Shown: in pieces, positions 1 to 12,128 of the stretch
Layout: each line of letters begins with the position of its first letter
Numbering within the stretch: the stretch's first letter is position 1
Source of the DNA: Adenophora triphylla var. japonica
Lineage: Eukaryota > Streptophyta > Magnoliopsida > Asterales > Campanulaceae
Assembly: GCA_022495995.1 (NCBI GenBank)
Contig: JAFEMH010005429.1
Coordinates: forward strand, 1-64,000
Direction: 5' to 3'
DNA length: 64,000 nt
Notes under the pieces: model-generated
The model's database searches: none
Told to the model about the DNA's origin: nothing
Seen by the model: the letters and a program-made list of their open reading frames with translations, nothing else
Made by a program: the position numbers and the translations under genes

Positions 1-517
1 CCTTCCTATATATTCCACCCGACCTTTCGTACAGACTCGCAAATGTAGACTGGGGTATTCCCATCTCCTAGCTCCGCATTTAACCAGACCAAACTTACGT
101 AGTTGGGACATCGCTAGTCCGTAAGAAGGTAGAAATGGAGAGGTGGAAAAGGAAGTTTAAAACACAAAATTACTTACTGATTGGAAAAGAGAAGAGGAAG
201 ACGCGCAAGTGTGGAAGTCACAGTGCAGCTTTTATCTCTCTAGCAAAGCCGAGGGCTTCGAAACGGTAAAAGGGTGCAGGTAAGTGGTGGTCAAGGGTTT
301 GCATTTATAAGGCCTCCTATACGGGTCGGCCCGTATTAAATGCCCACAAACCATTCTCGAACCCCCGAACCTGACGCTAAACATTTGAAAATCTCGAAAA
401 TCAAGCTGCTAGCATTTACTGCACCCTTCGACGACCGACACTCCTACCTCCGTACTCCGCCACGCGCCGCCTTTTCATCTTCATCGCGGGGCCCACCACT
501 TAATCTAGAGGCAAGAG
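1..517. other. Internal remnant of old LTR element G, left of element F
   Basis: No gene is recognised here. Element F is inserted at its right edge, so this stretch and 9814-9998 were once contiguous and probably belong to the element whose 3' LTR lies at 9999-10839. Read on the minus strand there is a TATA-like TTATAAAT near 302-311 followed by a pyrimidine-rich leader, and a possible splice donor (CAG/GTAAGT-like) near 173-182. This resembles the antisense-gene leader seen in the Tat elements further right, but no coding sequence supports it inside the window. The assignment to G is inference. Confidence 0.35.
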
Positions 518-3500
518 TGTCACGACCCTAATCCTAGGCACTATTTTAAGCATGTATTCAACCCGTGGGAGCCTGGGGCACGCTGCATTTCATTTTAGGC
601 ATTTTAGGAAGATGTTTATGTTATTTATATGTTAGTTATGACTTTTAACAATCAATGTGATATGTTAGTTATGTTAATGAATTAAATTTAATTATTTAGT
701 GTCTAAATGGAATAATTAGGAGCGAGGTAGAAGATATTTTAATTGTCGACATTTAAGTAATAATCGTATAACTTGTATTTGAGGGGCTTAATATGTCAAT
801 GTGGGATCTTAGTGGGATCTAGTCGTAATAATTCAATCTTGGAGGGCTTAAGTGAAAAGTTGTTTTTATAAATATCCTTACCTTCCTTCTCCTTCAAATC
901 AACCGTGAGTAAGCCTTTGTAGGGAAAGCCATTTCTTCCGTCTTAAAAATACTTCTCATTTATATCTTTCAAAAATTCCTAAAAATCAACCGTTGGTCCG
1001 TTTTTGGATCCGTCTGCGGCAAAGCACCTGGAAGGCGAGGAGAAACATTTAGAGCCGGTCAATTTATCTTTTCATTTTGACCTATTTTTGGGTAAGTTAT
1101 TATGTTTTCCTTCTACATTGCTTGTTGATCATATGAAATTTTATGATTGAACTTGATGATATATAATTATTGGTTGTTAATTTTGGGTATTTTATTTGGC
1201 TTTGGAAATGGGTGAGATGAGTTTTTGGTTTTGGATGAATGGAAATGGGTTTTGAATGACTTATGAGTGAAGTTGTAAGTATTGAAGGTTTGGTTAAAGT
1301 GGAAGAGTTAGGTAAATAGGTGTCATATAGTATTTTGGGAATAATTGTTCCACTTGGTTGAAACTATGTGAAATGGCTTGGTTGTAGGTTGAAATTCATT
1401 TATTTGGGAATATGTGTTTTCAAACCGTAGAATGGGTAAAAAATGGCTGGGAAATGTCATACTAAAGTTGGGATATGATACCGGTATTTGTTTGGGTGAA
1501 AGAGATACCCAAAATATGATGAAATCAAGCCAAAATCAACCCAAAAAAGACAAAGTCGGGACGACTCGTCCTGCATGGGACGACTCGTCCTCCAATGCAC
1601 CGGCTCACCTACGCCGTCCCCTTGTGGGGAATAATTGGCTTACGTAGAGGACGACTCGTCCCCCGGGATTGTAAAATTATCCCAACTTGTGATGGTCATC
1701 AACTTAATTATATTAAATCGGATCATTAGATGGTTCTTGGGCTCTAAATTGTGTGTTTTTCTTCGAGTACTTTCTGAATGTTATGGTTTCATAGCTAAAG
1801 AAGTTACATACTTATGTCCCAAAAAAATCTTGATTTGGATACAACTAGTAGTATTGTACTTCTTTAGAAGAAAGTTGAATGGAAATTGAATAAATCATAG
1901 TTAATTCATACGAATCCCTCGGAATTTGAATAGTTCAAGAGTCCAAATTGAGGTATTTTTCTGTGATCTTTCAAAATGGAGTTGATTTCATAAACTCAAA
2001 TCTGGCATGGCCTTTACTTCGAATGTACGTGATCCATTTGGGCACTATGATCCCTAGTGCAATATATGCGTTTGTATAGATGTTTAGCTTGAATCTGAAA
2101 AGATTTGAACAAGTTTACTAAGTATTGTTGGTAAATAGATGAAAGGCATTATGGAAATTATATCAAATTTGGATTGTATCTTATTAGATTATACTTGAAA
2201 CCTTTTTTTACGCAAGGTACACAATAAGGAATGAGGATTATAGTTGAACTATTGGGATACCCTGAGCTTTAGTACAATATATATACGAGCTATCTATAGA
2301 AATCATATCTTGTCAAAAGAGTATTAAGTGGATAATTGAATATTGTTAGAAAGAGCTTGATAGACATTACAGAAACTTCACCAAAGTAATCAAACTTGGT
2401 AAAATAGTATTGAACCTTTAAGAGAAGGTATATTATATTATGTAAATATGCAAGACTTACTTGATTTACAGTATTGTGCCTTATTGGTTGCATATTCATG
2501 GATATTGGTTTACTTAGTGCATGACATATGTTGCAATGCGCTAGGATTTGAGGAAGAATATTAGATACAATCTGTTGTTGAATTGTTGCTATCCAATACA
2601 GATTAAAGTTATATATTAGATGATATTCATGGGATTTGAGCATGTGGCAATGACATACCATGTGATGGCATTATTGTGAGTCAATAAGTGCATATATATG
2701 TTACACTATTTGAGGTTTAAACATGAGTAATTGTACCAGGTTATATATTGTTATCCCTATGTGTGGATTTGATTTCAAGTAAATATTATGTGCTTGAACT
2801 TGTGTTAATCAGCAGTTGTTTAGGGGTATAACAGAATACGATCAATTATGGAAAGTGTGACCTAATGTGATCGGATTACTCTATACTCTGCTGATCATCC
2901 CCTTTTGTGGCCACATATTAGGGTTATAAAGCATCTCATTGAAGCCAAAAGCCTTGACAGAGTTGCTAGTATCTTATACGGTTCCTTGAAAAATGGGTCT
3001 TATAAGATGGTGAATATGCTAACAGCATCTCACAAGAGAGAGGAGTTATCATAATAGCTCTCTCCGTTACATGGTATTGGCCTTCTGTGTGAGTTTTACT
3101 CTTCCGATATTGTACGACTTATTGGCTTCAAACGGGAAAAGGTAAAACCAAGGTAATGTGAATGTGCTTCTGGCTGCATTGTCCAATGTGTTATATTTAT
3201 CTTCAGTAGGTGTTTGATTTTACTTGACATCTTGTTGCATTCATAATAACTTATTGAGATTTTTCTCACCTCTTCTCCCTTTAATGTTTTAGGATCTACT
3301 GAGACAGAAGACCCGCCCAGGAATTTGAGGACTAAGTGCGCAGTTTGTACTTGTATTTTGGGTTATCGGTAGGTATATGTCATAGAAGGGAATGTTGTAT
3401 TTCCTATTTTTGGTATCTCCTTGGTGGAGTTGTACAGTATATAAACTTTGTTAAAATCTTAAACTTTAATTGAACTTTTGTGAAATGTTGTAACTAGCAA

Positions 3501-3701
3501 GGAAGTCGGTTGTTACAAATTTGGTTTACCCTTCTTTCCTCCAAGTGGAGATGACCCCAAGTTGGGGTATTCGAAGGTAAATGTTAAAGTTTGATTCCTT
3601 TTTAGTTAAGTCCAAAGTTTTCAAAAATTACATGTGGTTTTTCTTAAGCTCGACTCTTCTGCAGCTCGGGACACGTGTTAGGTTCTGTTGGTGTGCCCAC
3701 G
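518..3701 (+). repeat. 5' LTR of element F (about 3.2 kb)
   Basis: It starts TGTCACGACC and ends near GTGCCCAC, immediately before a tRNA-primer-like sequence. A TATA-like TTTTTATAAAT sits at about 863-873, roughly 350 bp into the LTR. The repeat has no long open frame and is AT-rich. Around 1558-1664 it carries three copies of a short near-palindrome (core ACGACTCGT). The right-hand copy at 6763-9808 has scattered deletions relative to this one. Confidence 0.85.
1558..1664 (+). repeat. Cluster of GGGACGA-C-TCGTCC inverted repeats in F's 5' LTR
   Basis: Three copies (1558-1572, 1577-1591, 1649-1662) each consist of arms GGGACGA or GGACGA and the complementary arm around a single central C. 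They lie about 1.04 kb from the LTR start. The equivalent site in F's right LTR is at 7768-7802, and element B has a related motif at the same relative place. The function is unknown; a protein-binding site or a short RNA hairpin are possibilities. Confidence 0.75.
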
Positions 3702-3702
3702 C

Positions 3703-3720
3703 TGGTATCGAGCTCAGGTT
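3703..3720 (+). promoter_or_regulatory. Primer binding site of element F
   Basis: TGGTATCGAGCTCAGG directly follows the 5' LTR. It resembles the initiator-methionine tRNA complement TGGTATCAGAGC used by many plant LTR retrotransposons, with a small indel. It fixes the orientation as plus. Confidence 0.7.
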
Positions 3721-3795
3721 AGAATTCAAGGGTAGAAGTCTAGGCTAATTTGTGATACCCGACCGACGAGTGTTTAATGCAGTAGAATTTGTTCA

Positions 3796-6746
3796 ATGGC
3801 GGAAAATAGTAATGACCAACCAAGGGATCAAGGAAATGTGAGTAGTATATAGAGATAGATGCCTCATGCCATTAGAAGTATATTATCTGTCTCAGGATGT
3901 AGGTGTCATACTTGTATAGATCCCAGTTTATCCCATTTTTATGTGGCATTGCATGTTTGCTTTTACTTGTATAATGGCTTCAGAGTTGCCTTACGTGGCC
4001 GGAGGTTTCTACTCCTACGGGAGAGTTCCTCGAAATTTTCCTCGACTATCATGGTTGTGACGTGATTATGTGGGCATGTATTTCAAGTGGATGTGGTAGA
4101 TATACCAATCCGTGATTTATTGTTATACTTGACCTGAATTGGTTGAGAGGTTGTCAGTGTTGGGGGTAATCAAGCGCAAGAAGCAAGTCTCCTTATCTAT
4201 GTTGATTTGCCTGCAGTGTGTGGTTGAGGCGGGTAAGTCATTATCTGATATTATGTCGTATATGCATTAAATGCCGGAAAGTATGGTCTAAAGAATGTGA
4301 AGGGTTATTTGGTTTATGTATTAGACGTGAGTAAAAGTCGCCTAAAATATCTCATGTATCGGTGGTAAATGAATTGGTGAGCTCTTAGTTTGGAGTAGAT
4401 GGGATTGGTTTATGATTGTGTTTGAATTTGAAGATGAGCACTAATAGTTATGTGGGACATTCTTGTTAATTATGAAAGGAAAGACTGAGAATTAGTATTA
4501 CAAGTTGTGTCGGGTATTATGTTGGTGATGTTAGCAATGATATTAACAAAGGTATGTTTATAGTAAAATTACAGGATAATTCTCATATTTGTGAGTTTCA
4601 AAATGGGTTTTCACTAAGTATCATGTCAATATTGAGGCTTGAGTTGACATAAGGTCTTGATATTCAAATTACTATGTAGAGGACACCAATTGAGTTAATG
4701 GAATTGATGATTCAACTTTGGAAATTTTTTGATAAATTTGTTACCAATTATTGATGATGTGTATGATTGACTTTTGGAAACTAATAGGATACTCAAGGAT
4801 TGACTTGAAATAAGGATATCATTGAATAATTGATTTGAGGATATACCTATGACAACTTTTCGTATCTAGTATGGACCTTATGATTTGTGGTTATTCTCAG
4901 CAGAGTGTCAAATTATTCTAGAAGTATTCATGGATTGTGAACCATAACTTCAATCAACGTGTGAAAATGTTTACAAATTAGTGATATAGTCATGATTTGA
5001 TTTGAGAAATGATTATCATCAGTTGAGGATATGATATGAGGATAAATCTTATTAGAAATGTAAGATACTTTAGGATGATTACACTCTATATGTTGACTTA
5101 GTTGTTTGACTCATACGAGATATGAATTAATGCTTGGGGAAGTATTAACATTTTACATGTTGATTATCGCTGAGAAGTAAGTTTCTTTATGATGTTAATG
5201 GCTAATTGCTATTTTGAGGGTGATTGATCTATGCGAGTTTTCAGCTATGTTTTCTTATTAGGAAATCATGGCATTTGATCGGAAACTTGATGTTTGCAAT
5301 ATGTTGTTACTAAGTACAATACCAATACCTGAAGTAGTAAATGGATGACCCCAATTAAATAAAGGTGTTGAATATTCAACTTGAGTTATTATTGGATTGA
5401 GGATGAATCACCAAGCTTATTGTATTAATGGATATTTTAGTACTATTTATCAAGAATAATGATGGTATTACGAGATTGTATATTCTGATAGAGATTTCAA
5501 CTAAGTATAAATATTATGAGTTGTGATTACACTCTTTGGGTTGACAAGTGCACAAAATGAACTTGGAGAATCGTGTGTTCAAACCATACTTAGATTGTTT
5601 TATGGTGATAGTTGTTGAGGTCATCTTGTTATACTATAAGTCAGAGTTAAAGGAAGGGCATCATCTTAGAATCATCACAATGTTTTTCGAGATAAACAGT
5701 TGTTGTAAATATCAATAAGTGTGCCTCCTTGTAGTGGAAGTATCATTCTTGGGCCATAGTTGTTGTGGATGATTTCATTGCCTATATACTGATATTTTCA
5801 AAGAAGAATTAGGTTACATATTGATGCAAAACGTTAAAATTTATTGGGTATGCTTCGAGGAAATTGACTTTTGATAAACATAGTTATCTTGTAAGTGACA
5901 TAGAATTGATTGAAATACAACGAACTAGTGGGTGACCTGTTGTATGGAACCAAGTTGAAGTGTTCATAGGTTTAGAGTTGGAAGTGTTTATTTCATAAAA
6001 GCATGTGACAACATATATGGTATAGAGAAACTAAAGGATCGTGATTTGGACTAAGTTATATAATTCAGGAATCTATTAGAAGGTGTGCTAAGAAGACTTA
6101 TATGTTATGTTTGTGTTATACGAATCGAAGATGAGAGGAATTAAATGACTCGATTCGTATGAGTGTGAAAGTTGAATATCAAAATTTAGTATATTTGATA
6201 TACCTTTTACAGATTCAAAATAAAAGTGAGGCATATCAAAATTGATGTTATAACTAGGTTACCTTATAAAGGACCAGGCCATGTTGTTTGTTTTAAGTGG
6301 ATTGATTAATTTATTATGTTCACTTCGTACATGTTTAGATGAAATAATCATTGACTTAGTTATCTTCCTTTATATGTTCAGAGATAGTTTGATTGTATAA
6401 GGTGCCTGGAGTATAGTATTAAATGGATTTGATAGACATCAATTGGGAAACCTTTTTAGAATATATTGATATTGGATTAATGTTAGCATAAAAATGGTAA
6501 GCTTAGTTTGATGGAAATTGAGAAATTGTTACACATTATTGCGAATATGCTACGGGCATGTACAATTTATTTTAGTAGACGATAGAGTATACGCTTATCA
6601 TTGGTGGAGATTAAGTATAATAATTGTTATTAATTGGGTGCCAAGATGACACCGTATGAGACGTTGTGTGGGAGGAGATGGAACGGAGATATCCCTGGTT
6701 ATTTGAACTTCTTAGTGAGTAAACCTAAAATTTGGGTCGAATTTTC
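3796..6746 (+). pseudogene. Degenerate gag-pol of element F
   Basis: The region holds only short fragments in shifting frames, but their order is that of a Ty3/gypsy polyprotein. An ATG at 3796 opens a gag-like start (MAENSNDQ). Around 4110-4150 is a remnant resembling the protease segment D-V-I-L-G-M-D-W-L. Near 5745 is an S-F-L-G-H-V-V-like reverse transcriptase remnant. At 6540-6720 are integrase remnants (D-M-L-R-A-C and T-P-Y-E-T-L-C-G-R-R). Most of gag appears deleted and every domain is broken by stops and frameshifts, so it cannot encode a working enzyme. Comparison with element B, whose domains are readable, supports the assignments. Confidence 0.7.
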
Positions 6747-6762
6747 CTTAAGGGGGAGTGAG
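6747..6762 (+). promoter_or_regulatory. Polypurine tract of element F
   Basis: CTTAAGGGGGAGTGAG lies directly upstream of the 3' LTR. The same purine run occurs, on the opposite strand, next to element B's LTR at 29478-29495, as expected for the plus-strand priming site of related elements. Confidence 0.8.
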
Positions 6763-9700
6763 TGTCACGACCCTAATCCTAGGACCTATTTTAAGCATGT
6801 ATTGAACCCGTGGGAGTGGGGGCACGTTGCATTTCATTTTAGGCATTTTATAATATTTATGCTATTTATATGTTAGTTATGACTTTTAATAACTAATGTG
6901 ATATGTTAGTTATGTTAATGAATTAAATTTAATTATTTAGTGTCTAAATGGAATAATTAGGAGTGAGGTAGTTGATATTTTAATTGTTGACATTTAAGTA
7001 ATAATGTATAACTTGTATTGAGGGGCTTAAGTGTCAATGTGGGATCTTAGGGGATCTAGTTGTAATAATTCAATCTTGGAGGGCTTAAGTGAAAAGTTGT
7101 TTTTATAAATATCCTCACCTTCCTTCTCCTTCCAGTCAACCGTGAGAAGCCTAGGTAGGAAAGCCATTTCTTCTGTCTTAAAAATACTTCTCATTTATAT
7201 CTTTCAAAAATTCCTAAAAATCAACTGTTGGTCCGTTTTTGGATCCGTCTGCGGCAAAGTAATCAGGAAGGCGAGGAGAACATTTAGAGCCGGTCAATTT
7301 ATCTTTTCATTTCGACCTATTTTTGAGTAAGTTATTATGTTTTCCTTCTATGCTTGATCATATGAAGTTTTATGATGAAATTGATGATATATAATTATTG
7401 GTTGTTAATTTTGGGTATTTTATTTGGCTTTGGAAATGGGTGAGATGAGTTTTGGTTTTGGATGAATGGAAATGGGTTTTGAATGACTATGGTGGAAGTT
7501 GTAAGTATGAAGGTTTGGTTGAAGTGGAAGGGTTAGTAAATAGGTGTCATATAGTATTTTGGGAACAATTTTACTTGGTTGAAACTATGTGAAATGGGTT
7601 GGTTGTAGGTTGAAATTCAATTTGGGGAATATATTTTTTCAAACCTAGAATGGGTAAAAATGGTTGGGAAATGTCATACTAAAATTGGGATATACTGGTA
7701 TTAGTTTGGGCGAAAGAGATACCCCAAAATATGATGAAATCAAACCAAAATCAATCTAAAACGGAAACGGGACGACTCGTCCCGTATGGGACGACTCGTC
7801 CCCAATGCACTGACTCAGCTACAGTCGTCCCCTTGTGGGGAAATAATTGGTTATGTAGCGGATGACTCGTTCATTGGGATTGTAAAATTATCCCAATTTG
7901 TGATGGTCATAACTTAATCATATTAAATCGGAATTAGATGGTTCTTGGGTCTAAATTGGGTGTTTTTCTGAGTACTTTCTGAATGTTATGGTTTCATAGC
8001 TAAAGAAGTTATCCTTATGTCCCAAAAAAATCTGATTTGGATACAACAGGTAGTATTGTACTTTAGAAGTTGAATGGAAATTGAATAAATCACAGTTAAT
8101 TCATACGAACTCGGAATTGAATAGTTCAAGAGTCCAAATTGAGTAATTTTCTGTGATCTTTCAAATGGAGTTGATTTTATAAACTAAATCTGGCATGGTT
8201 CACTTCGAATGTACGTGATCCATTTGGGCACTATGATCCTAGTGCAATATATGGTTTGTATAGATGTTTAACTTGTCTAAAAGATTTGAACAAGTTTACT
8301 AAGTATTGTTGGGAATAGAAGAAAGGCATTATGGAAATTATACCAAATTTGATTGTATCTTAGTAGATTATACTTGAACCTTTTACGCAAGGTACTCAAT
8401 AAGGAATGAGGATTATAGTTGAACTATTGGGATACCCTAGTTTAGTACAATATAGCTATCTATAGAAATCATATCTTGTCAAAAGAGTATTAAGTGGATA
8501 ATTGAAAATTGTTAGAAAGAGTTTATAGACATTACAGAACTTCACCAAAGTAATCAAACTTGGTAAAATAGTATTACCTTTAAGAGAAGGTATATTATAT
8601 TATGTAAATATGCAAGACTTACTTGATTTACATTGTGCCTTATTGGTTGCATATTCATGGATATTGGTTTACTTAGTGCATGACATATTTTGCAATGCGT
8701 TAGTGGATTGAACAGGAATATTAATACCCTGTTGTTGAATTGTTGCTATTCAATACTGTTAAGTTATATATTATATGATATCATGGGATTGAGCATGTGT
8801 ATGCATACCATGTGATGGATTATTGTGACTCAATAGTGTTTATATATATGTTACACTATTTGAGGTTTAAACATGAGTATTTGTACCATGTTATACATTG
8901 TTATCCCTATGTGTGGATTTGATTTCAAGTAACTATTATGTGCTTGAACTTGTGTTAATCAGCTGATGTTTAGGGGTATAACGGAATATGATCAATTATG
9001 GAAAGTGTGACCTAATGTGATCGGATTACGTTATACCTGTGACTGTACCCTTCTGTGGCCACAGATTGGGGTTATAGCATCTATATTGAGCCAAAAGCCT
9101 TACAGAGTTGCTAGTATCTTATATGGTTCCCTGAAAAACGGGTCTTATAAGAAGTGAATATGCCTAAGCAGTTCACAAGAGAGGAGTTATCATAATAGCT
9201 CTCTCGGTTATATGGTATTGGTTCTGGTGGAGTTTTATCTTCCGATATTGTACGACTTATTGGTCAGACGGGAAAAGGTAAACCAAGGTAATGTAATGTG
9301 TTTACAGCTTGTCCAATGTGTTATATGCATCTTGTAGGTGTTACATTTTACTTGGCATCTTGTTGCATTCATAATAACTTATTGAGAGTTATTCTCACCC
9401 TTCTCCCTTTAATGTTTTAGATCGGCCTGAGACAGGAGGACCTGGCCAGTGAGGACGGTGCGCAGTTTGTACTTGTATTTTGTGTTGTCGGGTAGGTATA
9501 TGTCATAGAAGGGAATGTTGTATTTCTATTTTGGTATCTCCTTGGTGGAATTGTGTTTATAAACTTTGTTAAAACTTTAACTTTACGAACTTTTGTAAGT
9601 ATTGTAACTAAAGGAAGTTGGTTGTTAAAGTTTGATTTATCCCTTTCCTCCAAGTGGAGATGACCCCAAGTTAGTATTCGTAGGTAAATGTTAAAGTTTG

Positions 9701-9808
9701 GTTCTTTTTTAGTTAAGTCCAAAGTTTTCAAAAATTACATGTGGTTTTTCTTAAGTTTGGACTATCCAGCTCGGGATACGTGTTAGGTTCCGGGTTGGGG
9801 TGCCCACA
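6763..9808 (+). repeat. 3' LTR of element F (about 3.05 kb)
   Basis: This is a full copy of 518-3701 with numerous short deletions, ending GTGCCCACA before the TAGAG target-site copy. The palindrome pair at 7768-7784 and 7788-7802 is retained and is slightly more perfect here (8-bp arms CGGGACGA / TCGTCCCG). No coding sequence is evident. Confidence 0.85.
7768..7802 (+). repeat. GGGACGA-C-TCGTCCC palindromes in F's 3' LTR
   Basis: Two adjacent perfect inverted repeats with a 1-bp centre occur here (8-bp arms at 7768-7784, 7-bp arms at 7788-7802). They are better preserved than the surrounding LTR sequence, which has many indels against the 5' copy. Confidence 0.75.
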
Positions 9809-9813
9809 TAGAG

Positions 9814-9998
9814 AATTCAAGACGCCTGGAATCTTCCCCACGTGCTTCCCACGTGTGCCAATACGCACGGGAGGCAGAGCAAGACCAACAAAAAAAACCA
9901 ACACTGGTGCCCGCTCGAGGAGCGATCTGGGCAAACCGAGCTTCACTAGTAGCTCATCGCTCAGATCATAAATAATCACACTTGGAGCTAGGGGCCAC
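9814..9998 (+). other. 3' internal remnant and polypurine tract of element G
   Basis: This GC-richer stretch follows element F's target site. It ends with CTTGGAGCTAGGGGCCAC (9981-9998), a polypurine-like tract immediately before a TG-initiated LTR. The open frames on either strand here are short and I do not recognise a protein in them. Confidence 0.5.
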
Positions 9999-10834
9999 TG
10001 ATGAGCCCGACCGAGGGACCGGGCCCATGCTCTGGCCTCGTCCCAAGGAACCAGTGACGTGGCATTCCCTACACCGCCGAAGTCAAGACCGCGGACAGAT
10101 AGACCCCTGAGGTCAAGACCGCGCTCCTCTCCGGATCATCTTACTCCAGACCGGAGGGATCCTGACCGCTGGATTGGTGCCCGCAGGAGGTATGACCGCT
10201 CCATCCGTGCCCGCGTCAAATACCTTTGACCGGGCCTAAGATGTTGACCGCGGGCTCATACCTGCCTCCCGGTTAAGGGCAAACCTTACTGAGCAAGTTA
10301 GCTTAATGGCTCTGACATGCAAGTGGCTGGCTCACTCCCATCGCATTCAATACGGCTCAGTCAGGCACCTACAATGGCATTAAATGCGCCGCGCCGAATA
10401 TACGGCTCCTGTTCACATCAGCGACATCCCCTCTGACAGAGGATCATTCTTCCCTGACAGACCCAATCAGATGCGGATACGTGTATGCGGTCAAATACCA
10501 AAGTGCCCCAGCTTAGGGCTGACCTCATGGCTTACGTCAGCGGGTAGCTCCCCATTGCCTATAAATAGAAGACCTTTGTCCCGTTGGACAAGGTAAGTTC
10601 CAAATATATTGAGTAAGCCATATTATTCTCAAACCCTAAACACTCACACACATTCAAGGTATTCCAAGCCTTATATTACTCAGTATTCTTACTCTCACAC
10701 TCGAGGGCCTGAGTTGGAGTAACATCCAACTTTGACCTTAACGGTGCTTCATTTGTATTGTGTTCTAGGTACCTCATGTCACAAAATATATCCTGCCAGA
10801 TATCCTTGAACCGCTCTGACCCTAAATAGCTTGG

Positions 10835-10839
<5 letters not shown>
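9999..10839 (+). repeat. 3' LTR of element G (about 840 bp)
   Basis: It starts TGATGAGCCCGACC and ends GGCATCA. It follows a polypurine-like tract and contains a TATA box (CCTATAAATA) near 10558-10567 followed by an AC-rich leader, the usual LTR promoter layout. The sequence is GC-rich with repeated CCG/GACCG words. No primer site follows, because the LTR end runs straight into an AT microsatellite. The 5' LTR is not in the window, so target duplication cannot be checked. Confidence 0.65.

Positions 10840-10911
<72 letters not shown>
10838..10911. repeat. (AT)n microsatellite
   Basis: About 36 uninterrupted AT dinucleotides begin at the end of the G LTR. The length is likely to be polymorphic and prone to assembly error. 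Confidence 0.95.
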
Positions 10912-10913
<2 letters not shown>

Positions 10914-11373
10914 ATATGATATTTTTTTCTATATGAAAGGTCAGATACTCAATCTCCATAATGGTTCAATCCCCATAATAATAATCTCAATTTACTAATA
11001 GTTAATTTGATTAAATTTAAAAAAAATTAAGAAGAAAAAATTATTGTAATTAAATTCTAAAAATTATTATACTTATTTAATTAATGTTGTTTAAATAAAA
11101 ATTTATACTTTTTTCTTAATATCCCAACAGATTTAAAATAAATTAACTTATAAAAAAATTAGGATTATCAACCTGAAACACAAAAGCGGGAATATCATTT
11201 ATTTATTTTTTTGCAACAAATTGTTAATTTCTAAATAACAAAATAATGTTTTTTTTTGTTGCGTAAGAATGATATATTAATAAATAAAATATATTCAATT
11301 TGACAATTTAAATATAATATTCATTTCATTTTAAAAAATATAATATTTATCATAAAAACAAAAATTGTACAAA
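10912..11373. other. AT-rich intergenic DNA
   Basis: There are no frames, termini or repeats beyond A/T runs that I can assign. Confidence 0.6.
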
Positions 11374-11860
11374 AAATGCGTTTTTTCCTTAAGCTTAGGA
11401 AAATGTGTTTTGTTTTCCCCGTTAGTGCCATTGTCAGTTTAACAAAAAGCCAGTGTAACAAAGTCTCAGTGCATGTGTAACAAAGTGCCAGTGTAAAAAA
11501 ATGGCAGTGCCAGTTTAACAAAGTGTCAGTGTAAACAAAGTGCCAGTGCATGTGTAACAAAGTGCCAGTGTTAAAAAGTGTCAGTGCCAGTTTAATAAAG
11601 TGTCAGTGTTAGTGTAACAAAGTGCTAGTGTAAAAAAGTGTCAGTACATGTATATTAAATGTCAGTATAAAAAGTGTCAGTGTTAGTGTAACAAAGTGTC
11701 AGTGTTAGTGTAACAAAGTGTCAATATAAAAAAGTGTCAGTGAATGTATATTAAGTGTCAGTGTTAGTGTAAAAAAGTGTCAGTATTAGTGTTATAAAGT
11801 GTCAGTGTAAAACACGTTTTTCCTAAGCTTAGAAAAAAATGTGTTTTTTGTAAGATCAAA
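11374..11860. repeat. Minisatellite of GTGTCAGTGTTAGTGTAACAAA-like units with palindromic flanks
   Basis: About 20 imperfect units of roughly 15-24 bp, built from AGTG(T/C)CAGTG and TTAGTGTAACAAAG words, fill 11428-11815. On each side lies a copy of a sequence built around TTTCCTAAGCTTAGGAAA (11380-11405 and 11815-11838), so each flank is nearly a perfect inverted repeat, and the two flanks are direct copies of one another. The array ends about 15 bp before the Helitron terminus. No mobile-element family is recognised. Confidence 0.75.
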
Positions 11861-11874
11861 CACTTATTACAAAA

Positions 11875-11905
11875 CTAGTGTAACACCCGTGCGTTAAACG
11901 CACGG
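11875..11905 (-). other. Helitron 3' terminal hairpin and CTAG
   Basis: On the minus strand, 7-bp arms CCGTGCG and CGCACGG (11887-11905) are separated by five bases and are followed after eight bases by CTAG (11875-11878) and a host T. This is the diagnostic Helitron 3' end. Confidence 0.85.
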
Positions 11906-12128
11906 TCACAACACTTTGACAAAAACAGAGCCTATTGATTTGGCCCAAGAGTGAAACCAAAAGAATATAATGAAATTTAATCATCATTTTTAAAATCTTT
12001 AAGACTCAGTTTGGCCCAAATAAAAAAAAAACTAAAAACTAAAAATATGTTGTAAAAATGTTTGAATATTCAAATGGAATTATGAAACTATTATTATTAG
12101 GAGAAAAGTGCATAAATCATTTACAAGT

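Larger units (their letters stand above)
518..9808 (+). mobile_element. Element F: decayed Ty3/gypsy LTR retrotransposon, Tekay/Del-like
   Basis: Two long direct repeats (518-3701 and 6763-9808, both starting TGTCACGACCCTAATCC) flank about 3 kb of degraded gag-pol. A methionine-initiator-type primer site follows the left LTR and a polypurine tract precedes the right LTR, so the element reads on the plus strand. The flanks are AAGAG (513-517) and TAGAG (9809-9813), a 5-bp target duplication with one mismatch. Its LTR ends, palindromic motifs and polypurine tract match those of element B (27145-45186) in the opposite orientation, so the two belong to related families. The LTR copies differ by many small indels and the internal region has lost all long frames, so this is an old, dead copy. 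Confidence 0.85.

Noticed and set aside
2290..2661. 123-residue minus-strand frame in element F's LTR
   Set aside because: No domain, and the other LTR copy does not keep the frame.
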